This document shows positions 1-7,556 of a stretch of DNA of 64,000 bases, piece after piece. Made by a program: the position numbers and the translations under genes. The first letter of the stretch is position 1. The number at the start of each line of letters is the position of its first letter. This DNA comes from Planctomonas sp. JC2975 (GTDB lineage Bacteria; Actinomycetota; Actinomycetes; Actinomycetales; Microbacteriaceae): contig NZ_JABEKS010000002.1 in NCBI RefSeq assembly GCF_012985205.1, positions 434,001 through 498,000 of the forward strand, read 5' to 3'. The notes below the pieces were generated by a model. The model was not told the origin of the DNA, searched no databases, and saw nothing but the letters and a program-made list of their open reading frames with translations.

Positions 1-1
1 T

Positions 2-244
2 GTGTGGGGTTGGGCGAGCGCCGCAATGGGTCTGGCGATTGTGGTGCTGACTTATATGTACGGCGCCAAGTTGGGAGATTGGTCGGACCGCTACGCCGGC
101 ACGCCCGCGGAATATGCCGCACCGACAGTAACGCTGCTGTTCGGTGTGGCCGGCCTTGGCCTTCTGCTGCTGATCGGTGGGGTGCTCTCGGCCGTGATGC
201 GGCCAACCAAGGCCAGCACGTCGTCGGTCGACGGGCCCAACTGA
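2..244 (+). CDS. C-terminal end of a small membrane protein (cut by window edge)
   Basis: About 80 residues are visible. Two hydrophobic segments (near residues 5-22 and 42-66) flank a short polar loop containing a Lys-Leu-Gly-Asp-Trp stretch. The tail after the second segment is hydrophilic and Ser/Thr-rich. The reading frame is open right to the left edge, so a GTG at position 2 could be the start or simply a Val codon. I do not recognise the family. It would be an integral membrane protein with at least two helices. No operon partner is visible downstream on the same strand. Confidence 0.5.
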   Translation: MWGWASAAMGLAIVVLTYMYGAKLGDWSDRYAGTPAEYAAPTVTLLFGVAGLGLLLLIGGVLSAVMRPTKASTSSVDGPN

Positions 245-341
245 ACACATGACGACAAGCGACACCCGCCTCCAACCGCATCCCGCCACCCGTGGGCACT
301 GAACTACCCGTTACCCGATCGGCTTGCGAGCGTCGAGGAAT

Positions 342-434
342 CTACCGTCTGCGCCGAGCGATCAGGAACGCTACGACCAGGACAAAAATGAGTGTTGTGA
401 TGACCGCGACTAAGGCTCCGGTACTGATCGCCAT
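342..434 (-). CDS. 30-residue single-span membrane peptide
   Basis: This gene is shorter than usual prediction cutoffs. An ATG at 434-432 is preceded by a near-perfect Shine-Dalgarno (AAGGAGG, six bases upstream). It encodes 30 residues: MAISTGALVA, then an uninterrupted hydrophobic stretch rich in Val, Leu, Ile and Phe, then ARRRR at the C-terminus and a TAG stop. The layout (short polar N-terminus, one helix of about 20 residues, four terminal arginines) fits a small inner-membrane peptide with its C-terminus in the cytoplasm by the positive-inside rule. A 10-bp palindrome TCTCGCGAGA (452-461) lies just upstream. Function is unknown. The strong ribosome-binding site is the main argument that it is translated. 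Confidence 0.55.
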   Translation of the reverse strand: MAISTGALVAVITTLIFVLVVAFLIARRRR

Positions 435-562
435 TCGTCCTCCTTGCGAATTCTCGCGAGACGACAGTATCGGCGATTATCGGTCGAACCTCCGGCGCGC
501 TAGTGGATCGCTGATTGCAGTGTCCGGAGTGCTGGCGATGGTTTCGGGGATGCTGCAGTGTT

Positions 563-848
563 TTAGAGGTCGACGACTTCGAATTCGAGGAGGTCGGCGC
601 CGGTTGCGACGGGGTTGGTGCCGCCGTGGGTCATGCCGGCTTGGCCTTCCCGCCATGCCTGGTAGTCGGCTTCGCTTGCCCAGGTGCTGACGACGAAGTA
701 GCGGTCTTCTCCCTTGACGGGGCGCAGCAGTTGGAAGCTTTCGAAGCCGATGTGCTGGTCGACGTCGTGTGCGACCAGCGAATCGGGCTTCCAGGTCAGC
801 GCCGCGACCTTCGGGGACGTTGATGGCGTTGATCTTCACAACAGACAT
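563..848 (-). pseudogene. Antibiotic-biosynthesis-monooxygenase (ABM) family protein, frameshifted
   Basis: The first 24 or so codons read MSVVKINAINVPEG... in one frame. The rest (DVDQHIGFESFQLLRPVKG, a FVVSTW stretch, and a C-terminal VATGADLLEFEVV) continues in a second frame to TAA at 565-563. Both halves match one ABM/heme-degrading-type ferredoxin-like fold protein of about 94 residues. The span is 286 bases, one more than a multiple of three, which fits a single-base insertion near 765-775. Either the gene is inactivated or there is a sequencing error. If intact it would be a small dimeric monooxygenase or MhuD-like heme-degrading protein. The next gene on the same strand is the efflux pump at 889-1911. 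Confidence 0.7.
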
Positions 849-888
849 GGGTCGTTCCTTTGCTTTCTGGTTGGTGATCGGTGGGTAG

Positions 889-1911
889 TCAGTTGTTGGC
901 GTTCACGGGGGTGACGCGGAAGTCGTCGAGGTTGCGGAGCTCGCTACGGACGTGCGCGGAAGCGTGCTCGGCCACATGGGTCGCATCGTGCAGGGCAAGC
1001 GCATCGGTGGTGACGACGGCGGACCCCAGCAGTCGATGTCCTGACCACCGCAGTTTCACGTTCTGCACCCCGGTGACACCGGTGGTGTGCTGCAATGTGT
1101 GCTCGACCCGCTCGATCAGGTGCGGGTCGACCGCGTCCATCAGGCGGGCGCCGACGGACTTCACGGTCCCCCACAGCAGGACCAGGATCGAGATCGCGAT
1201 GAGCAGACCGATGATCGGATCTGCCAGCGGGAATCCGAGCAACACACCGATCGCTCCGAGCACAACGGAAAGCGAGGTGATGCCATCCAGCCGGGCGTGC
1301 ACACCGTCAGCGATCAGGGCGGCGGATCCGATCTTCCGGCCGACGCGGATGCGGTAGATCGCGACGATCTCGTTGCCGGCGAACCCGATCAGGCCGGCCG
1401 CGATCAACCACCACGCGTTCTCCACCGGGCGCGGATGGATGAACCGGTCGATCGCTTCCCATCCCGCGATCACCGCGGACAGCGCCACCACGAAGATGAT
1501 GAACAACCCGGCCAGGTCCTCCGCACGACCGTACCCATACGTGTAGCGGCGAGTCGCGAGACGACGGCCGAGGACGAACGCGATCCACAACGGAACCGCG
1601 GTCAGCGCATCCGCGAAGTTGTGGATCGTGTCCGCCAACAGCGCCACGGACCCGGTGAAGAGCACAAAGACGAACTGCAGAAGAGTCGTCCCCAGCAGCA
1701 CGAACATCGACACCTTGACCGCCGTCACCCCGGCTTTGCTCGCCTCCAGCGCATCATCCACAGAGTCCGCGGCGTCATGGGTGTGTGGCACGAACAGGTC
1801 GTACAAGAACCCCTTCACACCACCATGCGGATGCGAGTGCCCGTGCTCATGCTCATGCTCATATGTGTGTCCGTGCTCATGCTCATGCTCATGTGTGTGC
1901 TGGTGCGTCAC
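889..1911 (-). CDS. Cation diffusion facilitator (zinc/cobalt/cadmium efflux) with His-rich N-terminus
   Basis: This 340-residue protein starts at GTG 1911. Residues 3-29 are a His-Glu repeat (HEHEHEHGH twice), a likely metal-buffering tail. Six transmembrane helices follow from about residue 66. Helix 2 carries ADTIHNFAD and helix 5 carries ADGVHARLD, giving the His-Asp/His-Asp tetrad usual in zinc-selective CDF pumps. A cytoplasmic C-terminal domain of about 80 residues follows. The protein should exchange protons for cytosolic divalent metal. The gene starts four bases after the ArsR stop codon, so the two form an operon in which the metal would relieve repression of its own exporter. The His repeats come from a repeated DNA tract near 1840-1900. 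Confidence 0.93.
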   Translation of the reverse strand: MTHQHTHEHEHEHGHTYEHEHEHGHSHPHGGVKGFLYDLFVPHTHDAADSVDDALEASKAGVTAVKVSMFVLLGTTLLQFVFVLFTGSVALLADTIHNFADALTAVPLWIAFVLGRRLATRRYTYGYGRAEDLAGLFIIFVVALSAVIAGWEAIDRFIHPRPVENAWWLIAAGLIGFAGNEIVAIYRIRVGRKIGSAALIADGVHARLDGITSLSVVLGAIGVLLGFPLADPIIGLLIAISILVLLWGTVKSVGARLMDAVDPHLIERVEHTLQHTTGVTGVQNVKLRWSGHRLLGSAVVTTDALALHDATHVAEHASAHVRSELRNLDDFRVTPVNANN

Positions 1912-1914
1912 GAT

Positions 1915-2277
1915 CTACGCCTCGGTTTGTGCGTGGTGGTGGCGGGGCGTACCGCCGAGAGAGTGTTCGGCCTGGAAGATCGCGTCGGTCACCAGCTGCT
2001 TCGCGTGCTCGTTCTCCAACCGGTAGAACACCCGCTGACCGTCCTGCCGGGTCGCCACGATCCGTGCCAGACGCAACTTCGCCAAATGCTGCGACACCGC
2101 AGACGGCTGCTTGTCCAGGATGTCCGCCAAATGGTTCACCGACAGCTCCTCGACATCCCGCAACGCGAGAATGATCCGCACCCGTGTCGCATCCGCGAGC
2201 ATCGAGAACACCTCGACAGCCAGCTCCACGTACTGGCTGTCCGGCTCACGCCCACAAATCGGCTTATCTGCATCCAT
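1915..2277 (-). CDS. ArsR/SmtB-family metal-responsive repressor
   Basis: This 120-residue protein has a winged helix-turn-helix at about residues 30-88 (LADILDKQPSAVSQHLAKL is the recognition region). After the wing comes an alpha-5 helix with ENEHAKQLVTDAIFQAEH. This aligns with the alpha-5 metal site of CzrA/SmtB/NmtR, but only two of its usual ligands are obvious (the two His), and a C-terminal RHHHAQ tail could add ligands as in NmtR. It is transcribed with the downstream CDF pump, so zinc, nickel or cobalt sensing is likely, and zinc is favoured by the pump's HD/HD site. The start ATG lies inside an inverted repeat that probably serves as its own operator. Confidence 0.92.
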   Translation of the reverse strand: MDADKPICGREPDSQYVELAVEVFSMLADATRVRIILALRDVEELSVNHLADILDKQPSAVSQHLAKLRLARIVATRQDGQRVFYRLENEHAKQLVTDAIFQAEHSLGGTPRHHHAQTEA

Positions 2278-2286
2278 ACGCAGATA
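2265..2286. promoter_or_regulatory. Inverted repeat, probable ArsR operator
   Basis: TATCTGC (2265-2271) and GCAGATA (2280-2286) form a perfect 7-bp inverted repeat with an 8-base spacer containing the arsR start codon. ArsR/SmtB sites are typically imperfect AT-ended palindromes of this size close to the promoter. A TAGTAT hexamer lies just upstream on the minus strand. Binding here would block both transcription start and translation start. Confidence 0.55.
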
Positions 2287-2402
2287 CTAACGGAAGAGCC
2301 TCGAAGCCTCGAGTCAATGCCAACCCTGGGTCGTGAGCGGCTCCACGCGCCCGCAGGCGGATCGTCAAGTGGGCGGGATCTCTTTCCAGCGATAATGCTC
2401 CG

Positions 2403-2840
2403 ATGGAGATTGAGCTGCGGAAGGCTGTTGCGGACGATGAGGGTTGGCTCTTTGAGCTTCACGAAGCTGCCCATCGCGAACTCGTTGAGGCAGCTTACGG
2501 GCCTTGGGTCGTCGAGCAGCAGGAGGAGTTCTTTCGCCCGCTTGTCGATGACCACGAGGTGTTCGTGGTGGTCGCGGAGGGTCACGACGTCGGTGCTGTC
2601 TATTTGGGTGAGCGCGACGGTGATACCTGGCTTGAGCTGATCGAGGTTGAGCCCGCGCATCAGGGCGAGGGCATCGGGGCGGCAGCGTTGCGCTGGGTCG
2701 TGAGCGGATCGGCGGACCGCGGTCGTGGAACCTTGCTGCAGGTGCACCGGATTAATGACGGCGCGAAGCAACTCTATGAGCGCGAGGGCTTCGCGAGCGT
2801 CGGTGAGACGCCGACTCATCACTTGCTTCGCCGTCCCTGA
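2403..2840 (+). CDS. GNAT-family N-acetyltransferase
   Basis: This 145-residue protein has a standard GNAT fold. The acetyl-CoA pyrophosphate loop is seen as EPAHQGEGIGAAALRW (about residues 83-99), the Q/R-x-x-G-x-G/A signature. The terminal beta-strand region (AKQLYEREGF) is also typical. The substrate is not predictable; small-molecule amines or protein N-termini are possible. A GATAAT hexamer (2391-2396) ends exactly six bases before the ATG and there is no Shine-Dalgarno, so the mRNA is probably leaderless. It is a single-gene unit read towards the decayed IS110 end. Confidence 0.88.
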   Translation: MEIELRKAVADDEGWLFELHEAAHRELVEAAYGPWVVEQQEEFFRPLVDDHEVFVVVAEGHDVGAVYLGERDGDTWLELIEVEPAHQGEGIGAAALRWVVSGSADRGRGTLLQVHRINDGAKQLYEREGFASVGETPTHHLLRRP

Positions 2841-2846
2841 GATCGA

Positions 2847-3030
2847 CTATGCGGCTGCCGGTTCGGTCGCCTTTGGTTGGTAGAGGTGCCGTCGCGGATC
2901 ATTGCGTAGAGGACGTCGGAGCGGCGTCGGGCGAGGGCGATGAGGGCTTGGTTGTGGCGTTTGCCTTGGGCGATCTTGCGGTCGTCGTGGGCGCGCGATT
3001 CCGGGTCCCCCTGCGTGCCGTGTGTTCGCC
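2847..3030 (-). mobile_element. Decayed C-terminal end of an IS110-family transposase
   Basis: The minus strand reads DPESRAHDDRKIAQGKRHNQ, then ALIALARRRSDVLYAMIRDG, which is the conserved C-terminal motif of IS110-family DEDD transposases. After RDGT the frame shifts by one missing base into YQPKATEPAAA and a TAG at 2849-2847. Nothing upstream of about 3030 matches the catalytic domain, so only roughly 60 codons survive. The remnant lies between the metal-resistance/acetyltransferase block and ylxR and may mark the junction of an old insertion. Confidence 0.6.
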
Positions 3031-3336
3031 GTCGCCGATCGGCTGCCCAGTGGATGAGCGGGATGCCCGTTTAGCCCGCGCGATGAGATGCCCGATCGGG
3101 GTGCGTCAACTGCAGCACCGCCGGAAGCACGATTCCGAGCCATTTGGCGGATCTGCCAAGTCCCGGCCATATGTCGCGGAAGCCGCCATCTCCGCTCGGA
3201 ACCTCCGAGAACATACCCGATCGGCATGTTCCGAGCCGAATGTCCTGTCGAGATCCGGAACCGGTGAGACCGGGCGTCGTCGGTGCCGTTGCAGGACCTC
3301 GTCCGAAATACAGTCTCGGCTGCGTGGGGTAAGCTT
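3031..3336. other. Non-coding stretch upstream of ylxR with competing inverted repeats
   Basis: No convincing gene is seen in these 306 bases. They hold a 9-bp inverted repeat, GCTCGGAAC (3194-3202) with GTTCCGAGC (3228-3236). A shorter overlapping pair, GAACAT (3209-3214) with ATGTTC (3226-3231), uses the same right-hand bases, so only one hairpin can form at a time. A promoter for ylxR-infB should lie here. TAAGCT at 3330-3335 is the best -10-like hexamer, but it is one base from the ATG and seven bases from an in-frame GTG (3343). Confidence 0.35.
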
Positions 3337-3579
3337 ATGTCCGTGAGAACGTGCGTCGGATGCCGTTCCCGCGCCCCCCGATCCTCTCTTCTGAGGGTCG
3401 TCGCCCGGAATTCGCACCTCGTGGTGGATGAGTCCGCCCGGATGCCCGGTCGAGGAGCGTGGTTGCATCCGACTTCCGAGTGTCTCGACAAAGCAATCCG
3501 GCGCAGGGCCTTCGGGCGTGCGCTCCGGGTTGAAGGACCTCTGGACACCCGGCCACTAGAGAACAGGCTGAACGGCTAA
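3337..3579 (+). CDS. ylxR: YlxR/RnpM-type RNA-binding protein
   Basis: This 80-residue protein carries the DUF448 signature: RTCVGCRSRAPRSSLLRVV at the start, then a GRGAWLHP loop and the C-terminal ECLDKAIRRRAFGRAL helix. In Bacillus the homologue (RnpM) binds the RNase P RNA and tunes its activity. In actinobacteria ylxR normally lies between nusA and infB. Here infB follows after 84 bases but nusA is absent upstream. The start is either ATG 3337 or GTG 3343. A TAAGCT hexamer seven bases before the GTG would suit a leaderless start there. Confidence 0.93.
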   Translation: MSVRTCVGCRSRAPRSSLLRVVARNSHLVVDESARMPGRGAWLHPTSECLDKAIRRRAFGRALRVEGPLDTRPLENRLNG

Positions 3580-3624
3580 TGGACAACTGATGAGCGGCTC
3601 GAAATGAGACCCGTCCACCACTAA

Positions 3625-3648
3625 GGCTTGCCCCTGCTCGGGCAAGCC
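3625..3648 (+). promoter_or_regulatory. Intercistronic hairpin before infB
   Basis: GGCTTGCCC (3625-3633) and GGGCAAGCC (3640-3648) form a perfect 9-bp stem with a 6-base loop. The infB Shine-Dalgarno (AGGAGA, 3655-3660) begins six bases after the stem and the GTG start is at 3664. No T-run follows, so it is not an ordinary intrinsic terminator. Its position suggests mRNA processing, stability, or control of ribosome access to infB. Confidence 0.5.
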
Positions 3649-3663
3649 CCGAACAGGAGAATT

Positions 3664-6405
3664 GTGGCTGCAAAACCACGTGTACATGAGATCGCGAGCG
3701 AGCTCGGCGTCGACAGCAAGGTCGCCCTCGCGAAGCTCAAGGAACTCGGCGAATTCGTCAAGGGACCGTCGTCGAGCATCGAGCCCCCCGTGGCTCGCAA
3801 GCTGAGGGCTGCCCTCCAGGCAGAGGGCGCCAGTTCTGCTGCGCCCGCTGAGGCGTCCAAGCCCGTTGCGACCCCGGCGTCGAGGCAGTCCGGCACGCCC
3901 GCGACGGTGCCCGCCGGTGCTGCCGCGCCGCGCCCCGCAGCGCCCAAGCCGCCGGCCGCAACGCCGGCCCCGGCTCCGGCGCCCGCCGCTGCCGAGGCGA
4001 AGCCCGCTGCTGCGAAGTCGGCGGATGCGAAGCCCGCGAGCCCGAAGCCGGCCGATTCCGCGCCGCGTCCCGGTGGTCCGCGTCCCGGTGGTCCGCGTCC
4101 GGGTAACAACCCGTTCTCGAGCTCGCAGGGCATGGGTCAGCGCCCGGCAGGCACGCCGCGTCCGGGTAACAACCCGTTCTCGAGCTCGCAGGGCATGGGT
4201 CAGCGCCCGACGCCGGGCAACATCCCGCGTCCGCAGGCTCCTCGTCCCGGTTCGCCGCGGCCCGGCGGCCCGCGTCCGGCAGGCGCCGGGCAGCGCGGGC
4301 CGCGTCCGGGTGGCGCAGGCGGCGGTCGTCCAGGTGGCTTCCAGCGTCCCGGCGGTGCCGGCGCAGGAGCCGGTGCGGGCGCCGGCGCAGGCGGCTTCAA
4401 CCGTCCGGGTGGCGGCTTCGGCGGCCCTCGTCCCGCAGGTGGCGGCGGCCGTGGTCGTGGCCCAGGCGGCGGCACGGCCGGTGCGTTCGGCCGTGGTGGC
4501 AGCAAGAGCAAGTCGCGCAAGTCGAAGCGGACGAAGAGAGCCGAATTCGAGATGCGGGAGGCCCCGTCGCTCGGTGGCGTCAGCGTTCCCCGCGGCGACG
4601 GCAGCACGGTCATCCGTCTGCGTCGCGGCGCATCCATCAGCGACTTCGCCGACAAGATCGACGCGAGCCCCGGCAACCTCGTGACCGTTCTGTTCCACCT
4701 CGGTGAGATGGCGACGGCCACGGAGTCGCTCGACGAGGCGACGTTCGAGGTGCTCGGTGCAGAGCTGGGCTACAAGATCCAGGTCGTGTCGCCCGAGGAC
4801 GAAGACAGGGAACTGCTCGAGGGCTTCGACATCGACCTCGATGCCGAACTCGAAGACGAGTCCGACGAGGACCTGAAGGCGCGCCCGCCCGTGGTCACCG
4901 TCGTCGGCCACGTCGACCACGGAAAGACGCGCCTGCTGGACGCGATCCGTCAGACCAACGTCATCGCAGGCGAGGCCGGCGGCATCACGCAGCACATCGG
5001 TGCGTACCAGGTGTCGACGGAGCACGACGGCTCCGAGCGTGCCATCACCTTCATCGACACCCCTGGCCACGAGGCGTTCACCGCCATGCGTGCCCGCGGT
5101 GCGCAGGTGTCCGACATCGCGATCCTCGTGGTCGCGGCGGATGACGGCATCATGCCCCAGACGATCGAGGCACTGAACCACATGCAGGCGGCCGACGTGC
5201 CGATCGTGGTCGCGGTGAACAAGATCGACAAGCCGGATGCCAACCCCGCCAAGGTGCGCCAGCAGCTCACCGAGTTCGGTCTGGTCGCCGAGGAGTACGG
5301 CGGCGACACGATGTTCGTCGACGTCTCCGCACGCGAGAACATCGGCATCACCGACCTGCTCGACGCAGTCCTGCTCACCGCCGACGCCGGTCTCGACCTG
5401 CGGGCGAACCCGGACAAGGATGCCCGTGGCGTGGCCATCGAGGCCAAGCTCGACAAGGGCCGTGGTGCGGTTGCCACCGTGCTCATCCAGTCCGGAACGC
5501 TGCGCGTCGGCGACTCGATCGTCGCCGGAACCGCTTACGGCCGCGTGCGTGCCATGCAGGACGAGAACGGCGACGCCGTCATCGAGGCGCTTCCGTCGCG
5601 TCCGGTCCAGGTGCAGGGTCTGTCGAGCGTTCCGCGTGCAGGTGACACCTTCCTCGTCACCGAGGAGGACCGCACCGCACGCCAGATCGCCGAGAAGCGC
5701 GAGGCAGCCGAGCGTAACGCCCAGCTGGCGAAGGCGCGCAAGCGCATCAGCCTCGAGGACTTCACCCGTGCTCTCGAAGAGGGCAAGGTCGAGTCGCTCA
5801 ACCTCATCATCAAGGGTGACGTCTCCGGTGCCGTCGAGGCTCTGGAGGAGTCGCTGCTCAAGATCGAGGTGGACGACAGCGTTCAGCTGCGCATCCTGCA
5901 CCGCGGTGTGGGTGCGATCACCGAGAGCGACATCGATCTCGCGACGATCGACAACGCGATCGTCATCGGGTTCAACGTGCGCCCCGATGTCAAGGCCCGC
6001 GAGCGTGCAGCCCGCGAGGGCATCGACGTGCGGTTCTACTCCGTCATCTACAACGCCATCGACGACATCGAGAACTCGCTCAAGGGCATGCTCAAGCCCG
6101 AGTTCGAAGAGGTGCAGTCCGGTGTGGCCGAGATCCGCGAGGTGTTCCGCTCCTCGAAGTTCGGCAACATCGCCGGTGTGTACGTGCGCAGCGGAACCAT
6201 CACGCGCAACGCCAAGGCGCGGGTCATCCGCGATGGCGTGGTCGTGGGGGACAACCTCGCGATCGAGTCGCTGCGTCGGTTCAAGGACGACGTCACCGAG
6301 GTCCGCACGGACTTCGAAGCCGGTATCGGCCTCGGCAAGTTCAACGACATCCAGGTCGGCGACGAGATCGAGACGATCGAGATGCGCGAAAAGCCGCGGG
6401 TCTGA
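3664..6405 (+). CDS. infB: Translation initiation factor IF-2
   Basis: This protein of about 913 residues places initiator fMet-tRNA on the 30S subunit and is a GTPase. The GTG start at 3664 follows AGGAGA and gives the expected N-terminal [19 protein letters not shown] (IF2N domain). Residues 60-280 are a long low-complexity Ala/Pro/Gly/Arg linker. The G domain has GHVDHGKT (residue 415), DTPGHEAF (about 465) and NKID (about 519). Domains II-IV follow to the C-terminus. The linker contains a 63-bp tandem duplication. infB is followed by rbfA after 168 bases of structured sequence. Confidence 0.98.
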   Translation: MAAKPRVHEIASELGVDSKVALAKLKELGEFVKGPSSSIEPPVARKLRAALQAEGASSAAPAEASKPVATPASRQSGTPATVPAGAAAPRPAAPKPPAATPAPAPAPAAAEAKPAAAKSADAKPASPKPADSAPRPGGPRPGGPRPGNNPFSSSQGMGQRPAGTPRPGNNPFSSSQGMGQRPTPGNIPRPQAPRPGSPRPGGPRPAGAGQRGPRPGGAGGGRPGGFQRPGGAGAGAGAGAGAGGFNRPGGGFGGPRPAGGGGRGRGPGGGTAGAFGRGGSKSKSRKSKRTKRAEFEMREAPSLGGVSVPRGDGSTVIRLRRGASISDFADKIDASPGNLVTVLFHLGEMATATESLDEATFEVLGAELGYKIQVVSPEDEDRELLEGFDIDLDAELEDESDEDLKARPPVVTVVGHVDHGKTRLLDAIRQTNVIAGEAGGITQHIGAYQVSTEHDGSERAITFIDTPGHEAFTAMRARGAQVSDIAILVVAADDGIMPQTIEALNHMQAADVPIVVAVNKIDKPDANPAKVRQQLTEFGLVAEEYGGDTMFVDVSARENIGITDLLDAVLLTADAGLDLRANPDKDARGVAIEAKLDKGRGAVATVLIQSGTLRVGDSIVAGTAYGRVRAMQDENGDAVIEALPSRPVQVQGLSSVPRAGDTFLVTEEDRTARQIAEKREAAERNAQLAKARKRISLEDFTRALEEGKVESLNLIIKGDVSGAVEALEESLLKIEVDDSVQLRILHRGVGAITESDIDLATIDNAIVIGFNVRPDVKARERAAREGIDVRFYSVIYNAIDDIENSLKGMLKPEFEEVQSGVAEIREVFRSSKFGNIAGVYVRSGTITRNAKARVIRDGVVVGDNLAIESLRRFKDDVTEVRTDFEAGIGLGKFNDIQVGDEIETIEMREKPRV
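4093..4209 (+). repeat. 63-bp tandem duplication in the IF-2 linker
   Basis: Two essentially identical copies (4093-4146 and 4156-4209, period 63 bases) encode the same 21-residue unit, containing [16 protein letters not shown]. They lie in the flexible N-terminal linker, where length variation between strains is tolerated. Near-identity at third positions suggests a recent duplication. Confidence 0.85.
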
Positions 6406-6424
6406 CGGCAGACCAAACGGGAAC

Positions 6425-6503
6425 GGGGTTCCCGCTCGGCATTCCCTTCGGGAAGCGAGCGGGGACCCCTACCCGGATTCCCCTGAAGGGAATGCCGAAC
6501 CCC
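6425..6503 (+). promoter_or_regulatory. Mutually exclusive hairpins between infB and rbfA
   Basis: Two strong stems share sequence. Stem A pairs GGGGTTCCCGCTCG (6425-6438) with CGAGCGGGGACCCC (6456-6469), 14 positions with one G-T wobble. Stem B pairs TCGGCATTCCCTTC (6436-6449) with GAAGGGAATGCCGA (6485-6498), 14 perfect pairs, and GGGGTT can also pair with AACCCC (6498-6503). Because the left arm of B starts in A and continues through A's loop, only one can form. This resembles an attenuator or a processing element that sets rbfA expression relative to infB. No T-run follows either stem. Confidence 0.55.
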
Positions 6504-6573
6504 GAGAATCACGTCGGTGGACGTGTTCAGCTGGGCGATCGCACGTGAGGGAAAGAAGAGTAAGGGGAGAAGG

Positions 6574-7011
6574 ATGGCGGACGAAGCACGGGCACGCAAG
6601 CTCGCAGACCGCATCAAGGAGGTCGTCGCCAAGAGGCTGGACAAGGGTCTTCGCGACCCCCGGCTGGGCTTCGTGACCATCACGGATGTGCGCGTCACCG
6701 GCGATCTTCAGCACGCCAGCATCTTCTACACCGTGTACGGCACAGAGCAGGAGCGCACCGATTCTGCAGCGGCTCTGAAAGCCGCGACGGGAATGCTCCG
6801 CACGGAAGTGGGCAGGAACATCACGACCCGCCTGACCCCGTCGCTCGAGTTCATCCTCGACGCGATCCCGGAGAACGCAGAGCACATCGAGGGCCTGCTG
6901 CGGGAGGCTCATGAGCGCGACGCGCAGGTGGCAGGGCTGGCGGCATCCGCTCAGTATGCGGGCGACGAGGATCCCTACGTCAAGCCGCGGGAGCTCGACG
7001 AGGACGAGTAG
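6574..7011 (+). CDS. rbfA: 30S ribosome-binding factor A
   Basis: This 145-residue protein is a KH-like domain maturation factor for the 30S subunit that acts on the 16S rRNA 5' helix. ADRIKEVVAKRL, the DPRLGFVTITDVRVT stretch and the later LEFILD region are family hallmarks. The ATG at 6574 follows a good GGGGAGAAGG ribosome-binding site; an upstream in-frame extension lacks one. Residues after about 120 are an acidic tail. In relatives truB follows closely. Here about 8 kb of other genes lie between. Confidence 0.97.
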   Translation: MADEARARKLADRIKEVVAKRLDKGLRDPRLGFVTITDVRVTGDLQHASIFYTVYGTEQERTDSAAALKAATGMLRTEVGRNITTRLTPSLEFILDAIPENAEHIEGLLREAHERDAQVAGLAASAQYAGDEDPYVKPRELDEDE

Positions 7012-7068
7012 GCCGCGTCCAGGCGCGTCGGTCCCCGAGGCTCCGACGGCCTCGATGCCGTACGAGTC

Positions 7069-7545
7069 TCACTCGCTCGAGGCGTTTCCTTGACGGCGCT
7101 GAGCGCCGTACAGGTCCCGTAAGAGCGCCGCCTCGGCGCCGTGATGAATCAGCTCGTCGGCGACGTGGAATACGAACGATCGACGCGACGCCGATCCGTA
7201 CGGTCCGGCGGGTTCGCCGATCGGTTCGGCGAGTGACTGCTCCCCGGCGGTGACGAGAACGCCGCGCCACCAGCGGAATGCGGCAGTCAGACGGGCGAGT
7301 GCCTCGTCGGCGCCGCGCGCATGACCGCCATTCGGACGGGTGCCGGTCGCGACACCGAGCCAGCCCGCGTTCCGTTCCTCGGCGAGCATGTCGGCAATGT
7401 GGTCGAGCCTCCACCGCAGTCCCACCCGGTCATCCGAGGTGGGCAGCCACGCCCATTCGTCGTCGGTGAGGCCGTCCATGCGAGTGGCGAGCCTATCGAA
7501 GACGTGGTCGAACACTTCGGTGAGGTCATCGCGTTCGGGCGTCAT
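7069..7545 (-). CDS. DinB-like (DUF664/DinB_2) protein
   Basis: This 158-residue protein is predicted to be a four-helix bundle. Spaced histidines in LDHIADML, FVFHVADELIHHGAEAALLRD are consistent with the three-His metal site of the DinB/YfiT superfamily. This superfamily includes thiol-dependent transferases (bacillithiol or mycothiol enzymes), but many members are uncharacterised. A GAGGGAGA ribosome-binding site precedes the ATG. It lies just downstream of the J-domain gene (11-base gap), so both may share a transcript. Confidence 0.75.
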   Translation of the reverse strand: MTPERDDLTEVFDHVFDRLATRMDGLTDDEWAWLPTSDDRVGLRWRLDHIADMLAEERNAGWLGVATGTRPNGGHARGADEALARLTAAFRWWRGVLVTAGEQSLAEPIGEPAGPYGSASRRSFVFHVADELIHHGAEAALLRDLYGAQRRQGNASSE

Positions 7546-7556
7546 CGTTGTCTCCC

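Noticed and set aside
1087-2640. Long plus-strand frame across the CDF and ArsR genes
   Set aside because: It is antisense to two clear metal-resistance genes with strong family motifs.
3556-5901. Very long minus-strand open frame opposite infB
   Set aside because: It is the low-complexity shadow of the GC-rich IF-2 gene; codon positions follow the IF-2 frame.
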